DNA of 64,000 bases from Streptomyces halobius (GCF_023277745.1 NZ_CP086322.1:2604001-2668000); one strand, 5' to 3'. Shown: positions 1 through 8,824, counted from the stretch's first letter. Notes: a model not told the origin generated them from the letters alone. Translations and numbers: made by a program.

Positions 1-270
1 GTGGATTCTGCCCTTCACAGCGGAAGGCTGCTGAGGCAGTTCACGCCTCGTGCGTATGCGGGGAACATGCTGTTCTTCAACGCGGAGCCGGCCGAGCCCG
101 GAATGCCGGTTTCGGCGGCGCCTTGGCGCAAGCACGTCAGCGGTGAGATCACCGAGATTTCCGTCGGCTGTGCGCACGCGGACATGATGCGGGCCAATCC
201 GCTCGCTTATATCGGAAAGGTCGTGGCGAACGCCATGGCGGGCAAGCCGCCGCTGGGCGGGAATGCCTGA
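1..270 (+). CDS. NRPS C-terminal thioesterase domain (3' end of gene)
   Basis: The reading frame is open from the window edge and ends with TGA at 270, so only the last 89 residues of a larger gene are seen. The sequence resembles the end of a type I thioesterase of a non-ribosomal peptide synthetase: a strand with NMLFFNA, then a W..HVSGEI stretch, then VGCAHADMM, whose His fits the third member of the Ser-Asp-His triad, and a final helix. In such enzymes the domain releases the finished peptide by hydrolysis or cyclisation. The SARP, thioesterase II and acyl-loading genes downstream support this reading. Which product is made cannot be told from here. Confidence 0.8.
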   Translation: MDSALHSGRLLRQFTPRAYAGNMLFFNAEPAEPGMPVSAAPWRKHVSGEITEISVGCAHADMMRANPLAYIGKVVANAMAGKPPLGGNA

Positions 271-412
271 CGAGCACCGTTGTGCCGCCTCGGCTCCGGA
301 ACGTTCAGCCAGAGCCGGGGCGGCCCTCATGGGAAGAATTCACCGGGCCGACGCGCATCCTCAAGCCACGTCGGCCGGCCAGCGCCGGAACAGCACTACT
401 GGGGGTAACAGG

Positions 413-1270
413 ATGAACTTCGGAATATTGGGCCCGCTCCTGCTGGAGACGGTCGACAGGAAGCCCTGTACCCCTAGCGCCATGAAGCCGAGAGTCGTCC
501 TTGCCAACCTCCTGGTCCGGCCAGACCAGGCAGTTTCTTCGTTGCAGTTGATGGAAGAGCTGTGGGACGGATGCCCGCCTCGCACCGCCGGCACTGCACT
601 GCAGGTGTACGTCTCCAATCTGCGCAAGCTGCTGGACAAGGGAGGGTTCCGGGCCGGGCACGCGACGATCGTGACGCAGCCGCCGGGCTATGCCCTCCGC
701 ATGGCTGGGCACGACGGCGACATGAACCAGTTCGCATTCTTCCGTCGGCAGGCCGACGCATTGCAGGGCAAGGGTGACTTGGAAAGCGCCAGCGAATGCT
801 TGCGGGCAGGGCTGGCGCTGTGGCGTGGCTCAGCATTGGCGGACGTACGCGTCACACCACGGCTGATTCGGGCGGCCGATTACCTCGACGAACTGCGCAT
901 GACCACGCAGGAAAAGAAGATCGAGCTTGAGCTGATGCTCGGCCGCCATGTCGGCCTGGTCGGGGAACTGTATGCGCTGGCAGCCCAGTTCTCGGCACGT
1001 GAGCGCGTACACGAACTCCTGATGGTCGCTCTGTACAACTCCGGCCGGCCCGCCGACGCGCTGCGCGTGTATCTGTCGCTCCGCCGGAATCTGAACGACA
1101 TGTCAGGGCTCGATCCGAGCGCTCGGCTGCAGCGACTTCAGCGTGCGATCCTCGCCCAGAAGCTGGAATACCTTCCGGTCCCCCAAGCGCAGTTCACCCC
1201 GCATCAGCCGCTGCACGGACAGCTCGGCTCCCGCGATGTGGCCGCTGCCCAGGTCCTTCATCACGCATGA
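413..1270 (+). CDS. SARP-family transcriptional activator
   Basis: A 285-residue protein with the SARP layout. The first ~95 residues form an OmpR-like winged helix (FGILGPLLLE, then LWDGCPP and YVSNLRKLL). Residues ~100-250 form the bacterial transcriptional activation domain (BTAD), with the typical LMVALYNSGRPADALRVY stretch. The ATG at 413 is chosen because it starts the conserved FGILGPL strand and has GGGGG upstream; the frame is open further back but that part is unlike the family. It lies 142 bases after the NRPS gene on the same strand. SARPs of this size switch on biosynthetic clusters by binding direct repeats at the -35 region. A matching repeat is found upstream of the acyl-AMP ligase at 5810. 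Confidence 0.92.
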   Translation: MNFGILGPLLLETVDRKPCTPSAMKPRVVLANLLVRPDQAVSSLQLMEELWDGCPPRTAGTALQVYVSNLRKLLDKGGFRAGHATIVTQPPGYALRMAGHDGDMNQFAFFRRQADALQGKGDLESASECLRAGLALWRGSALADVRVTPRLIRAADYLDELRMTTQEKKIELELMLGRHVGLVGELYALAAQFSARERVHELLMVALYNSGRPADALRVYLSLRRNLNDMSGLDPSARLQRLQRAILAQKLEYLPVPQAQFTPHQPLHGQLGSRDVAAAQVLHHA

Positions 1271-1292
1271 GTCAGGTCACGCACCTGTACGC

Positions 1293-2048
1293 CTACGCTG
1301 CGTCCCGCAGTCGCTGTGACAGCTCCGTCAGCAGCGCGGCCTCGGCGTCGACGAGGTAGAAGTGACCGCCGGGGAAGGTCTTCAGTGCGAAGCCTCCCGT
1401 GGTCGCCGACCGCCAGGACTCCGCGTCCTCGACGCTGACGTCGGGATCACGGTCACCGATGTACACGGTCAGCGGGGTCGGTGTGCTGCGCCCGCGGGGC
1501 GGGTCGTAGCGTTCGACCAGACGGAAGTCGGATCGCAGGGACGGCAGCAGCAACTCTCGCAGCTGCGGGTTGTCGTACACCTCGGTGTTTCCGTGCCCGA
1601 GGGTCGCGATGTACTCGATCAGCGAGGCGTCATCGTCCCCGGCCGAATCGCGCTCACCGTGCCCGGGGGCCTCAGAGCCGGAGAGGAACAGCGCGGCGGG
1701 CTCCCTGCCGTACTCCTTCTCCAGCCGGAGCGCCACCTCGAAGGCGATCTTCGCCCCCATGCTGTGGCCGAAGAACGTGAAGCCGTCGTCGAGCAGCGGC
1801 GCCAGCTGCCTGGTGACGGCCTCGGCCATGCGGTCCATGTCGTCGATGCATGGCTCGTTGATGCGGTCCTCACGGCCGGGGTAATTCACCGCGAGGACCT
1901 CGACGTCCGCGGGGAGCCCGCGGGCCCAGCGGCTGAAGAAGCTCGCCGCACCGCCCGCATGGGGGAAGCAGATGAGGCGCGTGCGGGCTCTGCCGACTGC
2001 ACCGGACCTGCGCAGCCAGTTTGTCGGATTCGGCGGGGGCGGCGTCAT
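1293..2048 (-). CDS. Type II thioesterase (external editing hydrolase)
   Basis: A 251-residue alpha/beta hydrolase of the type II thioesterase family. It shows CFPHAGG near residue 27, the nucleophile elbow GHSMG at 94-98 (Ser96), GDRDPDVS with the acid, and GGHFYL with the catalytic His. Such proteins free carrier domains of NRPSs from wrong acyl groups. The start ATG at 2048 overlaps the stop of the MFS gene by four bases (ATGA), so the two are probably translationally coupled. The frame is open for about 450 more codons upstream, but that part is a shadow of the transporter gene. Confidence 0.93.
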   Translation of the reverse strand: MTPPPPNPTNWLRRSGAVGRARTRLICFPHAGGAASFFSRWARGLPADVEVLAVNYPGREDRINEPCIDDMDRMAEAVTRQLAPLLDDGFTFFGHSMGAKIAFEVALRLEKEYGREPAALFLSGSEAPGHGERDSAGDDDASLIEYIATLGHGNTEVYDNPQLRELLLPSLRSDFRLVERYDPPRGRSTPTPLTVYIGDRDPDVSVEDAESWRSATTGGFALKTFPGGHFYLVDAEAALLTELSQRLRDAA

Positions 2049-3361
2049 GAGCGAGTTCCTTCTCGTTCGTCGGATGTCGGTGCGGCCACAGCGGCCCGTT
2101 CGTCGGAAGCTGATGCGGCCCCGGCGCCTCGTTCGTCGAGCGTCGGTGTGGACTCGACGGACGGCGTCGAGGCGAAAAGGCGCTGTTCGGGGCGGCTCCT
2201 GAGATATCCGGCCGCGAGGACGAGGACGACCGCCATGGTGACGAGCACGATCCGGTAGTCCACCGCGGCGACCAGCGCCGCGCCGAGGCTGATGGCCAGG
2301 ACTTGGGGGACCGTCAGGACGGTGGAGAAGGCCGAGTAGACGCGGCCGATGATCTCGCGCGGCGTCACGCGTTGGCCGACCGTCAGGTTTCCGATGAAGA
2401 CCCAGGGGGTGGCCACGCCGGTGAGCAGCATCCCGATGAGCGCGGGCACCAGAGACGAGGCGACCAGGAGTGCGGCGCCGAGCGCGCAGGAGAGCAGGCC
2501 GAGCACGACGATCACGGTCTCGTTGAGCCGGCGCATGATCCAGCCGGCGGTGAGCCCGCCCACCACCGCGCCGAGCCCTTCCATGGTCAGCAACACGCCG
2601 AGAAACGTGGGCGGCCGGTGGAGTCCGGAGCTCACCACCGCGAAGCTCAGCGTCTCCATGAGCCCGAAGGCTATGACGGTGAGGGAGCTCGCGGCGACGA
2701 GCTGACGGAGCACCGGGGTCGCCGCGATGTGTCGTACGCCCGCCGTCAGTTCGTCGAACCAGGACACCCGGGGCTTGGGTCCGTCGGAGCCGGGCTCCAC
2801 GGCCACGCGGAGCGCGAACAGCGTGGCGGTGGAGCCGAGCAGCATGACGGCGTCGATGACGGCGATCCACCCCACGCCGACGGAGGTGAAGAGCGAGGCG
2901 CCGAGGATCGGTGCGAAGAGCCGGATGCCCTGCCGCACGGTCTGGATCGCGCCGTTGACGTTGGGCAGATCCGGCTCGGGGAAGAGGTCGACGATGAGGG
3001 CCGTCTGCGCGGTGTCGATCACTCCGCCGGAGACTCCGCAGCAGAACATGACGGCGTAGATGATCCAGACGTCCTGCTCCCCGCTGACGGTCAGGAGCAG
3101 CAGGACGACCAGCGCGGTCAGCAGGTTGGCACAGATGAGCAGGCGCTTGCGGTTGAGCCGGTCCGCGAGCACCCCGCCGACCGGTGCGCAGAGCGCCCCG
3201 AGCACGACCATGAATATGGTCATGCCCGCCGCTGAGTTGCTTCCCGTCAGTGTCTTCACCCAGATACCGGAGGTCAGCAGAAGCAGGCTGGTTCCGATAA
3301 TGGAAAAGCCCTGCCCGATAATGAACAGCCTGCCGTTGCGGTGGCCGAACAGTATTTTCAC
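2045..3361 (-). CDS. MFS exporter, probable product efflux
   Basis: A 438-residue major facilitator protein with about 12 hydrophobic segments and the loop motif GGVLADRLNRKR between segments 2 and 3. It resembles the enterobactin/macrolide exporter type. The GTG at 3361 is chosen because AAGGAG lies five bases upstream; an earlier GTG at 3367 overlaps that ribosome site. The C-terminal ~40 residues are a loose Ser/Ala/Glu-rich tail repeating TSDER-like units. It is the first gene of a two-gene unit with the type II thioesterase, and its place in the cluster suggests export of the peptide or self-resistance. The substrate is inferred only from context. Confidence 0.88.
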   Translation of the reverse strand: MKILFGHRNGRLFIIGQGFSIIGTSLLLLTSGIWVKTLTGSNSAAGMTIFMVVLGALCAPVGGVLADRLNRKRLLICANLLTALVVLLLLTVSGEQDVWIIYAVMFCCGVSGGVIDTAQTALIVDLFPEPDLPNVNGAIQTVRQGIRLFAPILGASLFTSVGVGWIAVIDAVMLLGSTATLFALRVAVEPGSDGPKPRVSWFDELTAGVRHIAATPVLRQLVAASSLTVIAFGLMETLSFAVVSSGLHRPPTFLGVLLTMEGLGAVVGGLTAGWIMRRLNETVIVVLGLLSCALGAALLVASSLVPALIGMLLTGVATPWVFIGNLTVGQRVTPREIIGRVYSAFSTVLTVPQVLAISLGAALVAAVDYRIVLVTMAVVLVLAAGYLRSRPEQRLFASTPSVESTPTLDERGAGAASASDERAAVAAPTSDEREGTRS

Positions 3362-3447
3362 GTGCACTCCTTGGGCAGTATCGGGGGGCGCTACACTGAG
3401 GCACTCGGCCCGTGCGGCCGCCGTACCGCTGTCGGATGGGGTGAGGG

Positions 3448-3915
3448 ATGCTGAGAGAAGCCTTGCGGAAGGAGTCCTGGTACGGGCGAATGCGCCGACT
3501 TCCGCAGTGGAGCCGATGGGCCGTCGCACTGTACCTGTTCGCGTTCGGGCAGGCTTTCTTCGTGCATCTCTACGCGCTCCTGGACGGAGGCTTTCACGCC
3601 TATGCGTGGGCGCCTCCCGCCGTGCGGACATATTTCACGCTGCTCGTCGTGCTGGACCCTTTGGCATTCTTCCTCGTGTGGCGACTGCGCCCCGTCGGGG
3701 TCGTTTACTCGTGCGTCGTGATGGCCCTGGACGCATTCGCCAACTGGTACGCCAACTGGGACTTCGTCATGCACAATCCGTGGACGCTCGCCCAGCCGGT
3801 CGGCCTCACCCCTATTACCCTCTTCACCGTTTTCGTGCTGGCGAGCGCCGTTCCACTGCGCCGGGAGTTCGGCCGCCTGTCAGGCGCCGGTGCTGCGGGT
3901 TCGCCGCCGAGTTGA
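3448..3915 (+). CDS. Small integral membrane protein of unknown function
   Basis: A 155-residue protein with four likely membrane helices (about 27-47, 63-82, 86-105 and 120-140) and a short basic N-terminus. No enzyme motif is seen. It is divergent from the MFS gene, and the ~85-base gap holds a possible -10 (TACACT at 3392-3397). It converges on the acyl-CoA dehydrogenase gene. Similar four-helix orphans are scattered in actinomycetes. A role in immunity or export is possible from its place in the cluster but nothing in the sequence shows it. Confidence 0.7.
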   Translation: MLREALRKESWYGRMRRLPQWSRWAVALYLFAFGQAFFVHLYALLDGGFHAYAWAPPAVRTYFTLLVVLDPLAFFLVWRLRPVGVVYSCVVMALDAFANWYANWDFVMHNPWTLAQPVGLTPITLFTVFVLASAVPLRREFGRLSGAGAAGSPPS

Positions 3916-3959
3916 CGGTGCGGTATCTCAGGGCAGGGGGTGAGATGCCGCACCGCCTG

Positions 3960-5726
3960 TCACTCGGGCCGAGCGAGTGACAGCAGGGAGAAGGTCTCGC
4001 CCTCCTCCAGGCAGGTGAACATGTGCTCCTCGACGGCCGGCAAATGTTCTTCGCTCAGCTCGGCGGGCAGCCTGATCTGCTGGGCCAGCCGCTGCAGGCA
4101 CAGGAGGAGCCAGCCGCCGTCGGCGAAGGCCGCGCCCCGCGTGTCCCGGTTGGTCAGCCACGTGTACAGGCACGAGGCCATGGCGTGGAACACGCAGTGC
4201 CGTTCCGCCTCGGTCAGCGCCTGCGCCGACCGGCCGTCGCGGTCCTGCGCGCCGGCGATGTCCGCGTGGTGCCGCGCCCGTACGCGGTCGATGTCGCGCA
4301 GGATCGCGGCGATGGCGTGAACCGCCGTGTCCGAGGCGACGTCCTGTGCCAGCTTCTCCACCTGCTGAACGGCCGCGTCCCAGCCGTGGGTGATCTCGTC
4401 AAGCCCTTCGTTGGTGAGCTGGAGGTCCATGCCACGCGGCTCCCAGCGAGGCGCGGCGTCGGTCAGGGAGAACAGCCGGGCCAGCGTCTCGGCCCGCTCA
4501 GCGTCCTGTTCCGCGGCCGCCTGCGCCGCGACGCCGACGCCGTGCTTCAGGACATACGGCAGCTGATCCGCAATGGTGTGCAGGTTTACATGCGTGGTGC
4601 CCTCGAAGATGCTGGCGATCGCGTGGTCGCGCTGTAGCTTCTGGAACACGCCGTCCGCCACGCCCTCGCGCAGGTAGCTCCGGGCGCCGAGGACCACGGC
4701 CATACTGGCCACGGTCTTCTCCGCCATGACGGGGACGAAGTACTTGACGACCGAGGACCACAGGCTCATGCGGTCGGGGGCGATGCTCAGCGCCTTGGTC
4801 ACCGGCACGGCCACGCACTCGCTGATCATCAGGTCGATGTGCCCGTTGACCAGGTGCTCCCGGATGACCGGGAGATTGTAGATGCACGAGCCGTAGAGGT
4901 TGCGCTCACGGCTGTACTGGAGGGCGATGCGCAGCGTGGCGTCCATGGTCCCCACGGAGAGGGCCGAGATCGCGGTCCGGGTGATCTGCAGAGCCTTGAG
5001 CACCTGCACCAGGCCCGTTCCCTCGCGCCCGAGCACCGCGCTCTGCGGCAGGCGGCTGCCCTCGAAGGAGACTCCGCTGAGGTCGTGCCCGCGCAGCCCG
5101 ACAGTCTTCACGAAGGGGAGCGTGGACCAGCTCGCAGGATCGAGCGCTTCCTTGTCGACCAGAAGCAGGGAGAATCCGGCGGCGCTCGTCTTGGCGAAGG
5201 TCGTGACGAACCGGCCGCGCGTGGCGTTGCCGACGGGCCACTTCTCCGCGGTGAGGAGGTAGTCGTCGCCCTCCTTGTCGGCGTGCGCCTCGCAGGCGCG
5301 CAGGTCGCTGCCGTGGTCCGCTTCCGAGACGCCGAAGCAGGTGAGGCTCCCGTCCAGGATGGCCTGGGCGACCTCCTTCTTCTGCTCGTCGCGGCCCCAG
5401 AGCCAGACGGGGTTCGCACCGAGCAGGGCGGAGCCGTACCGGACGGCCACGGTCAGATTCCGCCGGGAGAGGGTGCGACAGATGAAGAAGAGTTCGTCCA
5501 GCGCGTGCAGTCGACCGCCCAGCTCCTCGGGCACGAGAAACTTCTCGAACCCGAATTCCCGCATAGCCTCCAGCGTGCCCGCGGGATTCTCGTTGCGCTC
5601 CTCCGCCTCGACCATGGCCCGATAGGAGAACGGCCCCTCCGGATTTCGCGGGTCACCGAGAAAGACGTCCAGGTCCTCTGCTGCCTCGTGCGCGGAGTTG
5701 AGGACCGGAGAGACGGCTCGACTCAT
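3960..5726 (-). CDS. Acyl-CoA (or acyl-ACP) dehydrogenase
   Basis: A 588-residue FAD-dependent acyl-CoA dehydrogenase. It shows GVSEADHGSDLRACEA (FAD/substrate loop), a WPVGNATRGRFV strand, and IFEGTTHVNLH with the Glu expected as catalytic base. The ATG at 5726 has GGTGGG before it; an upstream in-frame ATG at 5756 lacks a ribosome site. In lipopeptide clusters (friulimicin and ramoplanin types) such enzymes introduce double bonds into the fatty acyl starter. It is divergent from the acyl-AMP ligase operon. The TAGGAT at 5776-5781 on this strand is a candidate -10. It is longer than single-domain family members (~380-400 residues) because of a C-terminal helical extension. Confidence 0.9.
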   Translation of the reverse strand: MSRAVSPVLNSAHEAAEDLDVFLGDPRNPEGPFSYRAMVEAEERNENPAGTLEAMREFGFEKFLVPEELGGRLHALDELFFICRTLSRRNLTVAVRYGSALLGANPVWLWGRDEQKKEVAQAILDGSLTCFGVSEADHGSDLRACEAHADKEGDDYLLTAEKWPVGNATRGRFVTTFAKTSAAGFSLLLVDKEALDPASWSTLPFVKTVGLRGHDLSGVSFEGSRLPQSAVLGREGTGLVQVLKALQITRTAISALSVGTMDATLRIALQYSRERNLYGSCIYNLPVIREHLVNGHIDLMISECVAVPVTKALSIAPDRMSLWSSVVKYFVPVMAEKTVASMAVVLGARSYLREGVADGVFQKLQRDHAIASIFEGTTHVNLHTIADQLPYVLKHGVGVAAQAAAEQDAERAETLARLFSLTDAAPRWEPRGMDLQLTNEGLDEITHGWDAAVQQVEKLAQDVASDTAVHAIAAILRDIDRVRARHHADIAGAQDRDGRSAQALTEAERHCVFHAMASCLYTWLTNRDTRGAAFADGGWLLLCLQRLAQQIRLPAELSEEHLPAVEEHMFTCLEEGETFSLLSLARPE

Positions 5727-5809
5727 ATCGTTCCCACCAGTTTCCTTCGTTTTCATGACTGACGCATCAGCCCTGATCCTAGCGTTCCCGACGAGCCTCG
5801 ACCCATACG

Positions 5810-5853
5810 CTTAAGCAGTTCTTAAGCAGGTCTTTAGTCTCAACTGCTAGGGT
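5810..5853 (+). promoter_or_regulatory. SARP-type direct repeats and promoter of the acyl-loading operon
   Basis: CTTAAGCAG occurs at 5810-5818 and again at 5821-5829, and a weaker copy CTTTAGTCT follows at 5832-5840, giving an 11-base period. A -10-like TAGGGT lies at 5848-5853, seven bases after the last copy, so the repeats cover the -35 position. Transcription would start near 5860, which suits the ATG at 5885 with AGGAG in front. Heptamer-type repeats at one helical turn, next to the -10, are the known layout for SARP binding. The SARP at 413 is the obvious candidate; that it binds here is inference. Confidence 0.65.
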
Positions 5854-5884
5854 TTCTTTGAAACTGGATCCAGGAGTTCTCAAA

Positions 5885-7639
5885 ATGGCACCACGCTTGA
5901 GGCTGGGACCTCAAATCCCTGACACTTTTGTCGATGTATTCATGCAGCAGGCCCGGGAACTGGCAGACCGCGAGGCTTTCTCTTTCCTGAGCGACATCAA
6001 CAGTGATCAGGTCGACTGCACGATCACCTATGGCGAACTACACCGCGAGGCTCTCGCCGTCGCCGGTTGGCTCAGTGATCGGGTCTCGCCCGGTGACCGA
6101 GTCCTCCTGCTCTTCCCCTCTGGACTGGATTTCATCAAGGCGTTCATAGGGTGCCTCTACGCCGGGGCAGTCGCCGTTCCAGCCCCGCTGCCGGACGGCT
6201 TCCGGGCACAGAGCGACCGGGTGGACGGGATTCTGCGCGATGCCGCGGTCTCCGCAGTGCTCACGGACGAGAAGAACCTCCCGGGCATTGCGGACTGGCT
6301 GACCGGCCAGGCCGGGCCCGAGGCGGTCTGCGGAGCGGTGGGCGACCTGGGTCCCGCGGACGGCGCGGGCGAAGGGCAGCTGCCGGCGGTCTCCAGGGAT
6401 TCCCTGGCCCTGCTGCAGTACACCTCCGGCTCCACCGGTGAGCCGAAGGGTGTCATGATCACCCACGGGAATCTCCTGGACAACCTCGAACTGATCCGTC
6501 AGTGCGTGGGCGGCGGCCCGGAGACCCGCGGCTGCGGCTGGCTGCCACTGATCCATGACATGGGCCTCATGGGTCAGGTCCTCTGGATCGCCTACGTCGG
6601 TGGACGGTGCCTGCTCATGCCGCCCACCGAGTTCCTACGCCGCCCCTACCGCTGGCTGGAGCTCATCGACGCCCACGGCATCGACAGCGTGGCCGCGCCG
6701 AACTTCGCCTACCAGCTGTGCAATCGGACGGTCACCGACGAGCGGATCGCGAAGCTGGACCTCTCGCGCTGGAAGGTCGCCTTCAACGGCGCGGAACCGG
6801 TGCTGGCTGACACGCTCGCGACGTTCGCCGAGCGCTTCGGCCCGGCCGGATTCCGGGTGGAGACGTTCGTACCGTGCTACGGAATGGCCGAGGCCACGCT
6901 CTTCGTCTGCGGTACGGACAAGGGCGTCGCCCCGACGGTGACCACCGTTGATCCAGCGGCGCTGGCCAAGGGCGAGTTCACGGCCCCGGCCGACGGCGCA
7001 AGCGGCCGTGAGCTGGTCAGCAGCGGTACGGCAGATCCGGCCCGTATCCGCATCGTCGACCCGCAAACTGAGGAGGCCGTGCCAGACAGCGGCGTCGGTG
7101 AGATCTGGGTCCGCGGCGGGAGTGTCGCGCAAGGCTACTGGCAGCAGACAGAGTTGAACGGGCGTACCTTCGACCGTTCCATGGCGGACGAGCACGGCTT
7201 TCTGCGCACTGGCGACCTCGGAGTGGTGTACGAAGGCCAGCTCTACGTCACGGGGCGGCTGAAGGAAGTCATCAATGTCCGTGGCCGCAACCTGTATCCG
7301 CAGGATCTGGAGCGAACCGTCAGTGGGCTGCACGAGCGGCTTACCGGAGCCGGCGCGGTGTTCTCGCTGCCCGAGCACTCCAACGCCGTAGTCGTCGTGC
7401 AGGAGATCAAGCCGCGCTCGCTCGAACTCGACGACTTCCAGGAGATCACCGACCTAATCCGCAGGACGCTGGTGCGGGAGTTCAGCATCACCGTCCCCAG
7501 CGTCGTCCTGGTCCGGCCCGGTTCGGTGCGGAAGACCACCAGCGGAAAAGTACGGCGGACACTGATGAAGGATCTCTTCCTCCAGTCCTCGCTGACGCCG
7601 ATCCACGAGGAGCTGAGCGACGGCCTTCGTATCCGCTGA
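5885..7639 (+). CDS. Fatty acyl-AMP ligase (FAAL)
   Basis: A 584-residue adenylate-forming enzyme. Seen are YTSGSTGEPKG (P-loop, ~179-189), WLPLIHDMGLMG, CYGMAEATLF (~331), RTGDLG, GRLKEVINVRGRNLYPQDLE and a C-terminal KTTSGKVRR that supplies the catalytic Lys. These are typical of long-chain acyl-AMP ligases, which adenylate a free fatty acid and pass it to an acyl carrier protein, not to CoA. ATG 5885 (AGGAG eight bases before) is preferred over TTG 5858, which would lie at or before the likely transcription start. The ACP gene follows after 43 bases. Together they resemble the DptE/DptF pair of daptomycin, which starts lipopeptide assembly. Confidence 0.92.
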   Translation: MAPRLRLGPQIPDTFVDVFMQQARELADREAFSFLSDINSDQVDCTITYGELHREALAVAGWLSDRVSPGDRVLLLFPSGLDFIKAFIGCLYAGAVAVPAPLPDGFRAQSDRVDGILRDAAVSAVLTDEKNLPGIADWLTGQAGPEAVCGAVGDLGPADGAGEGQLPAVSRDSLALLQYTSGSTGEPKGVMITHGNLLDNLELIRQCVGGGPETRGCGWLPLIHDMGLMGQVLWIAYVGGRCLLMPPTEFLRRPYRWLELIDAHGIDSVAAPNFAYQLCNRTVTDERIAKLDLSRWKVAFNGAEPVLADTLATFAERFGPAGFRVETFVPCYGMAEATLFVCGTDKGVAPTVTTVDPAALAKGEFTAPADGASGRELVSSGTADPARIRIVDPQTEEAVPDSGVGEIWVRGGSVAQGYWQQTELNGRTFDRSMADEHGFLRTGDLGVVYEGQLYVTGRLKEVINVRGRNLYPQDLERTVSGLHERLTGAGAVFSLPEHSNAVVVVQEIKPRSLELDDFQEITDLIRRTLVREFSITVPSVVLVRPGSVRKTTSGKVRRTLMKDLFLQSSLTPIHEELSDGLRIR

Positions 7640-7682
7640 GCTTGCGACACACTACCCAACACCCCATAGAGGAAAACGAACA

Positions 7683-7970
7683 ATGACAGACATTCAGGGC
7701 GGCGCCACGTCTGAGGAACTCGGATCCTGGCTCACGGAGCGGGTGGCGTTCTACCTGGACAAGCCCATCGAGAAGATCGACCGCAGCGCCGAACTCGCCG
7801 GCTACGGCATGGACTCGCTCTACAGCGTGGCCATCATCACCGAGATCGAGGACAACCTGGGCATCAAGGTGGACATGATGGCGGTGTGGAAGTATCCGAC
7901 CATCAACGACCTGGTCGAGTACCTGCATACCCTTCTCACGGAAAAGACCTCGCAGCCCGACGCGGGTTGA
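7683..7970 (+). CDS. Acyl carrier protein for lipoinitiation
   Basis: A 95-residue single carrier domain. The phosphopantetheine site is GYGMDSLYS with Ser45, in the four-helix context ELAGYGMDSL...TEIEDNLGIKV. It stands alone between the acyl-AMP ligase and the dimethylargininase-family gene on the same strand. In daptomycin-type systems the ligase loads a fatty acid on such an ACP and the first condensation domain of the NRPS takes it from there. It needs activation by a phosphopantetheinyl transferase; one is encoded at 48133. Confidence 0.93.
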   Translation: MTDIQGGATSEELGSWLTERVAFYLDKPIEKIDRSAELAGYGMDSLYSVAIITEIEDNLGIKVDMMAVWKYPTINDLVEYLHTLLTEKTSQPDAG

Positions 7971-7993
7971 ACCATCCTTCTGAAAGAGGACTC

Positions 7994-8824
7994 GTGTCCA
8001 ACACCGCCGCAGTACGTCGCGTCGCCACCCCGCGCCGTTTCCTGATGTGCCCGCCCACTCACTTCGACGTCACCTACTCGATCAACCCGTGGATGGACCC
8101 GGACAAGCCGTCCGATGCGGGCCTGGCTATGGCCCAGTGGGAGCGCCTGCGCGACCTGTACCGCGAACTCGGGCACCAGGTAGAGGTAATCGAGCCGGCC
8201 CGCGACCTGCCGGATATGGTATTCGCTGCCAACGGCGCCACCGTCGTGGACGGCAAGGTCCTGGGCGCCCGCTTCCGGCACGTGCAGCGCACCGGTGAAG
8301 GTCCCCGGTACCTCTCTTGGTTCCAGGAGAACGGCTTCGGCGAAGTCTGCTGGCCTGAGCACATCAACGAGGGAGAGGGCGACTACCTGCTAGCGGGCCG
8401 CCGCCTGTTGGCCGGTACGGGCTTCCGTACGGACCAGCGTTCGCACGCAGAGGCTCAGGAGTTCTTTGGCGTGCCGGTCACTGGCCTGACGCTGGTGAAC
8501 CCCTTGCATTACCACCTGGACACGGCGCTGTCCGTGCTTTCCGAAGACGAGGTCATGTATTATCCGGCGGCCTTCTCCCCGGGAAGCCAGGCCGTCCTGA
8601 GGGAGCTGTTCCCCAACGCACTCCTGGCCACGGATGAGGACGCCGCAGTCTTCGGCCTCAATGCCATATCCGACGGCCGCCACGTGCTCCTTCCCGAGGC
8701 AGCAACGCACCTGATCGCCGAACTCAAGGACCGCGGCTTCGAGCCGATCGGCGTGGACTTGTCAGAACTGCTCAAGGCTGGCGGCAGCGTGAAGTGCTGC
8801 ACCCTCGAACTCCGGGACGAATAA
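7994..8824 (+). CDS. Dimethylargininase (DDAH)-family guanidino-group hydrolase
   Basis: A 276-residue protein of the pentein/guanidine-modifying superfamily. It shows DMVFAANGA (substrate-binding Asp/Asn region), LHYHLDTAL with the catalytic His, and SVKCCTLEL near the C-terminus, where a Cys is the nucleophile. Known relatives turn N-methylated arginine into citrulline, or act as arginine deiminase or amidinotransferase. Start GTG 7994 follows GAGG by four bases. It is the last gene of the ligase-ACP operon, 23 bases after the ACP. A role in supplying citrulline or ornithine-like residues to the peptide is inferred. The doubled Cys at the active site is worth noting. Confidence 0.88.
   Translation: MSNTAAVRRVATPRRFLMCPPTHFDVTYSINPWMDPDKPSDAGLAMAQWERLRDLYRELGHQVEVIEPARDLPDMVFAANGATVVDGKVLGARFRHVQRTGEGPRYLSWFQENGFGEVCWPEHINEGEGDYLLAGRRLLAGTGFRTDQRSHAEAQEFFGVPVTGLTLVNPLHYHLDTALSVLSEDEVMYYPAAFSPGSQAVLRELFPNALLATDEDAAVFGLNAISDGRHVLLPEAATHLIAELKDRGFEPIGVDLSELLKAGGSVKCCTLELRDE

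Noticed and set aside
2049..3404. Long upstream extension of the thioesterase frame (about 450 codons)
   Set aside because: It is antisense or shifted shadow of the MFS gene, Arg/Pro/His-rich, and the ATG at 2048 gives the exact family N-terminus.
5858..5884. TTG 5858 as start of the acyl-AMP ligase
   Set aside because: It has no ribosome site and would lie at or before the probable transcription start; ATG 5885 has AGGAG.
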